64,000 bases of DNA from Nitrospira sp. (lineage in GTDB: Bacteria; Nitrospirota; Nitrospiria; Nitrospirales; Nitrospiraceae): the NCBI GenBank assembly GCA_022842445.1, contig JALHPO010000001.1, forward strand, positions 419,144 through 483,143, read 5' to 3'. This document shows positions 60,101 through 64,000 of the stretch, in pieces. The translations under genes were made by a program, and so were the position numbers. Within the stretch, counting starts at the first letter, position 1. Each line of letters begins with the position of its first letter. Below the pieces are notes generated by a model. That model ran no database searches. It saw nothing but the letters and a program-made list of their open reading frames with translations, and was not told the origin of the DNA.

Positions 60101-63100
60101 CGTCGCCAGCGATCACCACGGGGCTATTGGGTGGAAACGTATTTGGATTGTGATCGCCGAAGAACCAATCATCTCCTGCCCCGGCGTAAATGGTATCGTT
60201 GCCCACGCCGCCTTCGAGATAATCGATGCCCGATCCGCCAAATAGGGTATCGTTGCCAATGCCCCCGAATAGTGCGTCATTCCCGACGGCGGCGACCAGC
60301 ACATCATCGCCGTCCTCACCGTAAAGGGAATCATCATCTCCCTGGCCGTACAACGTATCGTTCTCGGTGCCACCGAATAATGCATCATTCCCAGTGCCCC
60401 CGAACACAATATCATTCCCAGCACCGGCATTGATCACATCACTATCACTCCCACCATAAATCCTCTCTCCTTGCGCGGTGCCCTGGGCTTGAGGGTGGCC
60501 GAAGCCTACTGAAACTCCCAACCCGCTTTCGGCCAGCTGGCTGTAGGTGCGGATAGTCCCATCGGAGAACTGAAAAGAGTCGATCGGGTGCAGCCCGGTC
60601 AGATTATTCGTCCCAAAGTTCTCGATCTGAATCGCTTCTTCTCCACTCCCGGTACGAATCACAAGGGAGTCGTTGGGACCTACAGCCACCGCGACGGTGT
60701 TTGGATCGATCCCGGCACCGAACACCAGCCGATTCCCTTCGCCAGCCGCTTCGACGATGAGATCAAATCCATCGCCGAGATTGAACAGATACGTATCTTG
60801 TCCGCCACCGCCAACCAAGACATCATTTCCGGCACCACCTATCAGAATATCGTTCCCCCCGGTTCCGCCGATCTGCCCATCTGCATCGCCGACGAGAATG
60901 TCGTCGCCCGCTCCGCCGTCCAGCGCATCATCCCCGTCATCGCCCCGCAGACTGTCGTTGCCGTCGCCGCCGAACAGTTCATCGTTGCCGTCCTCCCCAA
61001 GAGCCAGATCATTGCCCGCATCACCAATGAGCAGATCATTCCCACGCCCACCTTGAAGCTCATCGGCTCCGTCTCCGCCAAAGAGGGTGTCCTGACCATC
61101 GCCACCGATCAAGCGATCGTCATCAGCCCCGCCATCGAGCTCATCTACACCGTCTCCTCCTAGTAACAGATCGTTCCCATCATCGCCAAACAGCACATCA
61201 TCACCGGCTTCTCCATCAAACTGATCGGCTCCTGCTCCAGCGACGATCTCGTCGTCGCCCTCCCCACCGGAGCCAAGATCATCGCCTTCCCCGCCAATTA
61301 ATGTATCGTTCCCGCCCTTACCGAGAAGCTGATCAGCCCCATCCCCTCCTTCAAGCCAATCATCCCCTTCCAGGGACGGATCCACACCGTCGTCATCGCC
61401 GAACAATAAATCATCACCTACTCCACCGAGCAACACATCATCCCCGGCATTCCCTTGGAGCTCGTCATCGCCTTCTCCACCACTGAGGAAATCATCCCCG
61501 ACCTCCATCGACGTCAGCACCGCTTCCCCCGGTTGCGTGTCCCCAATCAACAGGTCGTTCCCCGCTCCTCCATCGAGGATGTCATCGCCCCCATCCCCAT
61601 GGAGCTCATCGTTCCCTTCGCCACCTTCAAGGATGTCGTTGCCGGGATGGAGAGCACCTGTCAACGATACAAAGGTTTGGCTCCCACCAGGATTATCGAT
61701 GTACGTCCCACGGGTGAGCGCGTCACCCCAGATCTTGTCATCCCCCGCCCCACCGATGAGCCGATCATCATTCCCACCACCACCGATGCGATCGTTTCCC
61801 TCCCCCCCATCCACATAGTCTTTCCCGTCCAACGTAGGAGGTGGTAATAAGGGGCCTGGCGTAGCGACGGGATCAGGGTGATAGTCGTAAGGATCCGCTA
61901 GAAGCTGATCATCGCCATCTCCACCGTAGAGGAGATCATGGCCATACCCACCCGAAATCCAATCATCACCCCCGTTACCATAGAGGGTGTCATCTCCAAA
62001 CCCCTGCCAATAATTGATCGCATCAGGCCCTTGGCCCCCGATGAGCGTTTGATGAAGAAAACCGCCAGCCCCTATTGGAAGCAAGCCTTCTATCAAGGCA
62101 TAGTCTGCCAATGTCAGATACGAATAATCTTCAACTGATTGCTCATAGCCATCATTTCCAGTCCCCACAAACGCCGTCACGCTGACCACGCTTTCCACCT
62201 GCGTCTCATGCGTAGCCTCGCCCATTTCATCCACCAATGTTGCCGACAAGGTCACCGTGGCATCGGCGGACACCTCGTCACTCGCAATCAGGGTAAATCG
62301 CACCTGATCCGCGCCCTCCGGCACAATCAACTCAACCGTCCCATCGGGACCGACCGTCTGGGCGCCCTCATCCGTCGCGACACTGAGTTGATTGGCCTGA
62401 GGACCCTGCAGATGCAGCGACACCCGCTGCCCGCCCACTCCCGCCGCAAAGGGGAGCGACAGCCGAAAGATTTCTCCTAACCGCTCTTCCAGCGTAGCGC
62501 TCGACGGCCCACCCGGCACATAACCCGGTGTGTGAAAGGGATTGGCCCCCATCCCAGACTGGATCACCACCGTCTGGCCAGCGCGCTGAACAATTTCGCG
62601 GGCATCTTCGATGGCAGTCCGAATTGATGGTGAGAGACGTGGGTCATTGAGTTCAGCCGCATAGGTTTGAGCAATTAAATTAAGATCGTTGAAATCTAGG
62701 GAACGCCCAAGATCGAACACCCCAGCCGCATCGTGCAGAAAGTCCGTGACCGCATTGCCGATACCATGAGCGGTGTCGGTGATCCATGGAACGAGCGTGT
62801 CGGTGACAAAACTCTCGACAGCCCCAACGGTGCCGGTTACAACCTCGCCAACCGCGATCAAGGCCGAACTCACCAGCTGTTGCAGGTGCACCATATCTCG
62901 CTCTGCAGCGATTGCAGCACGAGTAATCATGTCCAAGGCTCGATTGATCCCGACACCCGGCAAGGCCAATGTGTTCGCAAACACGTCACGGTCGAACTGC
63001 AATCCTGCCAATTCTGTTGATACTTCCGCCTGCTTCGCAAGCAGCCCCACACCCAACCCCACGCCTAACGATGAGGCATACAAGGTCAAGCGGAACGCCG

Positions 63101-63983
63101 CTTCCGCATTACCTTCGACCGTGCCGTCGGTATTGCCGAGTTGCGCATAATGATTTGCAAATGATTGGGCCAAAGCCAAATCCAACTGCAGCGGGGTGTA
63201 GGCAACCACAGGGGCCATCCAGTATTCCGGTTTGTCGATGGTATGAGCAAACAACCCATCACGAAAGTCGGCAAAGTCCACTCGGTGGCCAATCAGCTGC
63301 GTCCCGATCCCACCGACATGCGGCCCTCCAAGCAAGTGGACGACATCGCCCTGTAGAAGTGGCGGCTGCCCAATGACGACATGGTGTTCACCCGCCACAA
63401 TAGATGTACGGTCCGTAGTCGGGGTCATGCCTCCCAGCACATGTGTGACCCCTGGCGCATTGAAGGTGGTGAAGTGGAGTTGGTTGGGATTAATTTGAAA
63501 ATCGGGATTCGGTATTTCCGTTATTGGATCGGGTAGCGTACGGGCTATCTCCAAGACCGAAGCTAGATTATTGGCGCTCTCATCTCTCATGTTCGTGTCA
63601 TTGATCGCCCACTGGACCAGCGCCCCACCCGAACTATGTCCTACTAACTCAACATTTCTTCCTGCAACTAATTGTTGGGCGAGCCATGGATTAACAAATT
63701 CGTCCAATTGACTGAATTGCGTCTTTCCAATGTCCGTGACGTCAGCAAAAACGTCCTTGACATTGGTGAGTATGATTTCCGTCCCTCTGAACACCAACAT
63801 CCGACGGCCATCGTCGGTCCCAGCTGGTTTAAGGGCATACACATAGCCACCAGCAGGCCCTTCACGCTCTCCTCCATCGCCAAACGTGGAATCGATCTCC
63901 CAGCCAGATGGAACTAAACCTACCCCCTCATACACGGTCGCTGCAGCGTCACGAGCTTCTGTCAACGTGACAAATGAGCTCAT
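57141..63983 (-). CDS. Giant RTX protein with lipase-like N-terminus
   Basis: The 2280-residue protein starts with a class-3-lipase-like domain: FRGTEIILTNVKDVFADVTDIG (about 65-86) and the nucleophile elbow GHSSGG (115-120, Ser117). After a helical region and a beta domain (to about 620) come blocks of RTX nonapeptides (about 640-1480 and 2080-2200), HCBP-related modules ending VQFADGTVW, a cadherin-like CADG domain (about 1960-2060, HAPTLANPLVDQTVSEDALF), and the C-terminal secretion region ending QAVLAASWQ. GAGGAGG precedes the ATG. It is a predicted type I secreted lipase or esterase; no chaperone-like foldase is adjacent. Confidence 0.92.
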   Translation of the reverse strand: MSSFVTLTEARDAAATVYEGVGLVPSGWEIDSTFGDGGEREGPAGGYVYALKPAGTDDGRRMLVFRGTEIILTNVKDVFADVTDIGKTQFSQLDEFVNPWLAQQLVAGRNVELVGHSSGGALVQWAINDTNMRDESANNLASVLEIARTLPDPITEIPNPDFQINPNQLHFTTFNAPGVTHVLGGMTPTTDRTSIVAGEHHVVIGQPPLLQGDVVHLLGGPHVGGIGTQLIGHRVDFADFRDGLFAHTIDKPEYWMAPVVAYTPLQLDLALAQSFANHYAQLGNTDGTVEGNAEAAFRLTLYASSLGVGLGVGLLAKQAEVSTELAGLQFDRDVFANTLALPGVGINRALDMITRAAIAAERDMVHLQQLVSSALIAVGEVVTGTVGAVESFVTDTLVPWITDTAHGIGNAVTDFLHDAAGVFDLGRSLDFNDLNLIAQTYAAELNDPRLSPSIRTAIEDAREIVQRAGQTVVIQSGMGANPFHTPGYVPGGPSSATLEERLGEIFRLSLPFAAGVGGQRVSLHLQGPQANQLSVATDEGAQTVGPDGTVELIVPEGADQVRFTLIASDEVSADATVTLSATLVDEMGEATHETQVESVVSVTAFVGTGNDGYEQSVEDYSYLTLADYALIEGLLPIGAGGFLHQTLIGGQGPDAINYWQGFGDDTLYGNGGDDWISGGYGHDLLYGGDGDDQLLADPYDYHPDPVATPGPLLPPPTLDGKDYVDGGEGNDRIGGGGNDDRLIGGAGDDKIWGDALTRGTYIDNPGGSQTFVSLTGALHPGNDILEGGEGNDELHGDGGDDILDGGAGNDLLIGDTQPGEAVLTSMEVGDDFLSGGEGDDELQGNAGDDVLLGGVGDDLLFGDDDGVDPSLEGDDWLEGGDGADQLLGKGGNDTLIGGEGDDLGSGGEGDDEIVAGAGADQFDGEAGDDVLFGDDGNDLLLGGDGVDELDGGADDDRLIGGDGQDTLFGGDGADELQGGRGNDLLIGDAGNDLALGEDGNDELFGGDGNDSLRGDDGDDALDGGAGDDILVGDADGQIGGTGGNDILIGGAGNDVLVGGGGQDTYLFNLGDGFDLIVEAAGEGNRLVFGAGIDPNTVAVAVGPNDSLVIRTGSGEEAIQIENFGTNNLTGLHPIDSFQFSDGTIRTYSQLAESGLGVSVGFGHPQAQGTAQGERIYGGSDSDVINAGAGNDIVFGGTGNDALFGGTENDTLYGQGDDDSLYGEDGDDVLVAAVGNDALFGGIGNDTLFGGSGIDYLEGGVGNDTIYAGAGDDWFFGDHNPNTFPPNSPVVIAGDDYLDGEEGNDDLRGGAGNDTLLGGSGNDLLLGGDGDDVLHGGVGNDTLRGELGVDVIYGEAGNDSLYAGSRPTGSGGGGGEGGGGGGGEFFAFFAFAQPVDQLLAGDGDDYLNSGNEYFETSDSLLVGGGGNDTFVIDSAADTVIEEIDGGIDTVETFASYTLPDHVENLNFAGFSGLVGIGNALDNVMRGLGQGTLDGCAGNDTLIDAQTYLFGRGDGHDTIVENDPSSAPYFSGGLRDTILMAADIAPADVGWQRNGNDLVLTVNGTTDQVTLESYFTVVFNQGDYRISPNLYLPGTSNINVSSLPYYVAPSQVEQVQFADGTVWGAGTFGATQLGSYGSNVYAFGRGDGQAMIVDFDFTGEQPSDVLQVKPDVSPDDVTVRRVGDDLVLGITGTPDQLTIESHFASVFVLPPFAAIGRTVSAYQLEQIQFADGTVWDAAMIASLVPIMGTEQNDVLQGTNLDNVLVGLGGYDTLQGLSGNDRIEGGPGNDLLEGGTGHDTYLFKIGDGIDTIEDVAAVGERNQIQFGVGISQSDLTFTHDEAAWTLTIHVGSSGTERLVLTNFDPTGANGSLVVGTLAFVDGGTINLADLHPPNHAPTLANPLVDQTVSEDALFSIEVPANTFADADVIHGDVLTYRAALADGTVLPVWLSFDPLTRIFSGTPVPGSAGTLQLTVTASDRGSLSVSDDFTLAISGPLPRILAGSEGDDLLIGARGDDILSGLAGNDLLQGEEGYDQLDGGNGADTMAGGTGNDTYVVENFFDVVTEASNEGTDTVQSSLPVYMLGANVENLTLTGIRPSAGIGNALNNTILGNGEANLLFGGNGNDVLQGGAGSDVLDGGFGADTLRGGLGNDIVNGGSGNDIYFFGRGEGQDLVQDNGGSADRVAYDAGVNPLDLVISRQANDLRLSIHGLTDYVTVQNWYISSSNRTETIQAGNGQTLLSTQVDQLIQAMASFSQQSGLTWDQAIDQQPQQVQAVLAASWQ

Positions 63984-64000
63984 TGTCTGCCTCCTCTCAT

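Overview
The window looks like a chromosomal segment of a Gram-negative bacterium of the Nitrospira type (phylum Nitrospirota). This assignment is an inference. It rests on the housekeeping order tpiA-secG and rplU-rpmA-obgE-proB-nadD-rsfS, a LapA/LapB-like envelope protein, outer-membrane porins, a type I secretion system, GC-rich coding DNA and tight gene packing. No 16S or other decisive marker is present.

Layout. 1-16.8 kb is mostly core genome: tpiA (5' end cut by the window edge), secG, ilvE, a PilZ protein, rplU-rpmA, obgE-proB-nadD-rsfS, a LapA-LapB fusion, bioB, a TPR protein, trmL, a DUF457 membrane protein, galE, a DnaJ protein with an ERCC4-like C-terminus, and two small secreted proteins. 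It also contains a 209-bp MITE-like element with terminal inverted repeats and a 4-bp target duplication, and a decayed partial copy of trmL.

16.8-31.1 kb is a divergent oxyanion-uptake supercluster built around one AT-rich promoter region at about 25.5-25.76 kb. Leftward run yezD, porin, a ModA-like binding protein, a lipoprotein, the sulfate-binding protein, a DUF2325 protein, an Asp/Glu racemase-like protein and the cysT-cysW-cysA sulfate ABC transporter. Rightward run a one-component regulator (HTH plus periplasmic-binding-protein-like domain), an alginate-type porin and modA-modB-modC. A near-perfect palindrome overlaps the -35 box of a strong leftward promoter.

31.1-38.6 kb is an accessory patch: an XRE/S24 LexA-like repressor with a perfect 19-bp palindrome abutting its start codon, two small genes, tRNA-Arg(CCT) and an integrase remnant. 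These are followed by a secreted protein, an FG-GAP/ASPIC lipoprotein, an unusual single-domain response regulator, a DpnII/MboI-type nuclease-fold protein whose active site looks degenerate, a stand-alone AsnC ligand-binding protein and a lipoprotein. A strong hairpin terminator ends this block.

38.6-64 kb is almost all on the minus strand: an NtrC-type two-component pair, malQ, and a type I secretion system (TolC, HlyD, HlyB-like) with two giant RTX proteins (1632 and 2280 aa; the larger has a lipase-like N-terminus). Between the RTX genes lie a plus-strand nucleotidyltransferase-like gene pair, a plus-strand lipoprotein made of exact 144-bp ELWxxDGT repeats, and an orphan copy of the RTX C-terminal secretion module. 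Two families of degenerate low-complexity intergenic tracts recur through the window.
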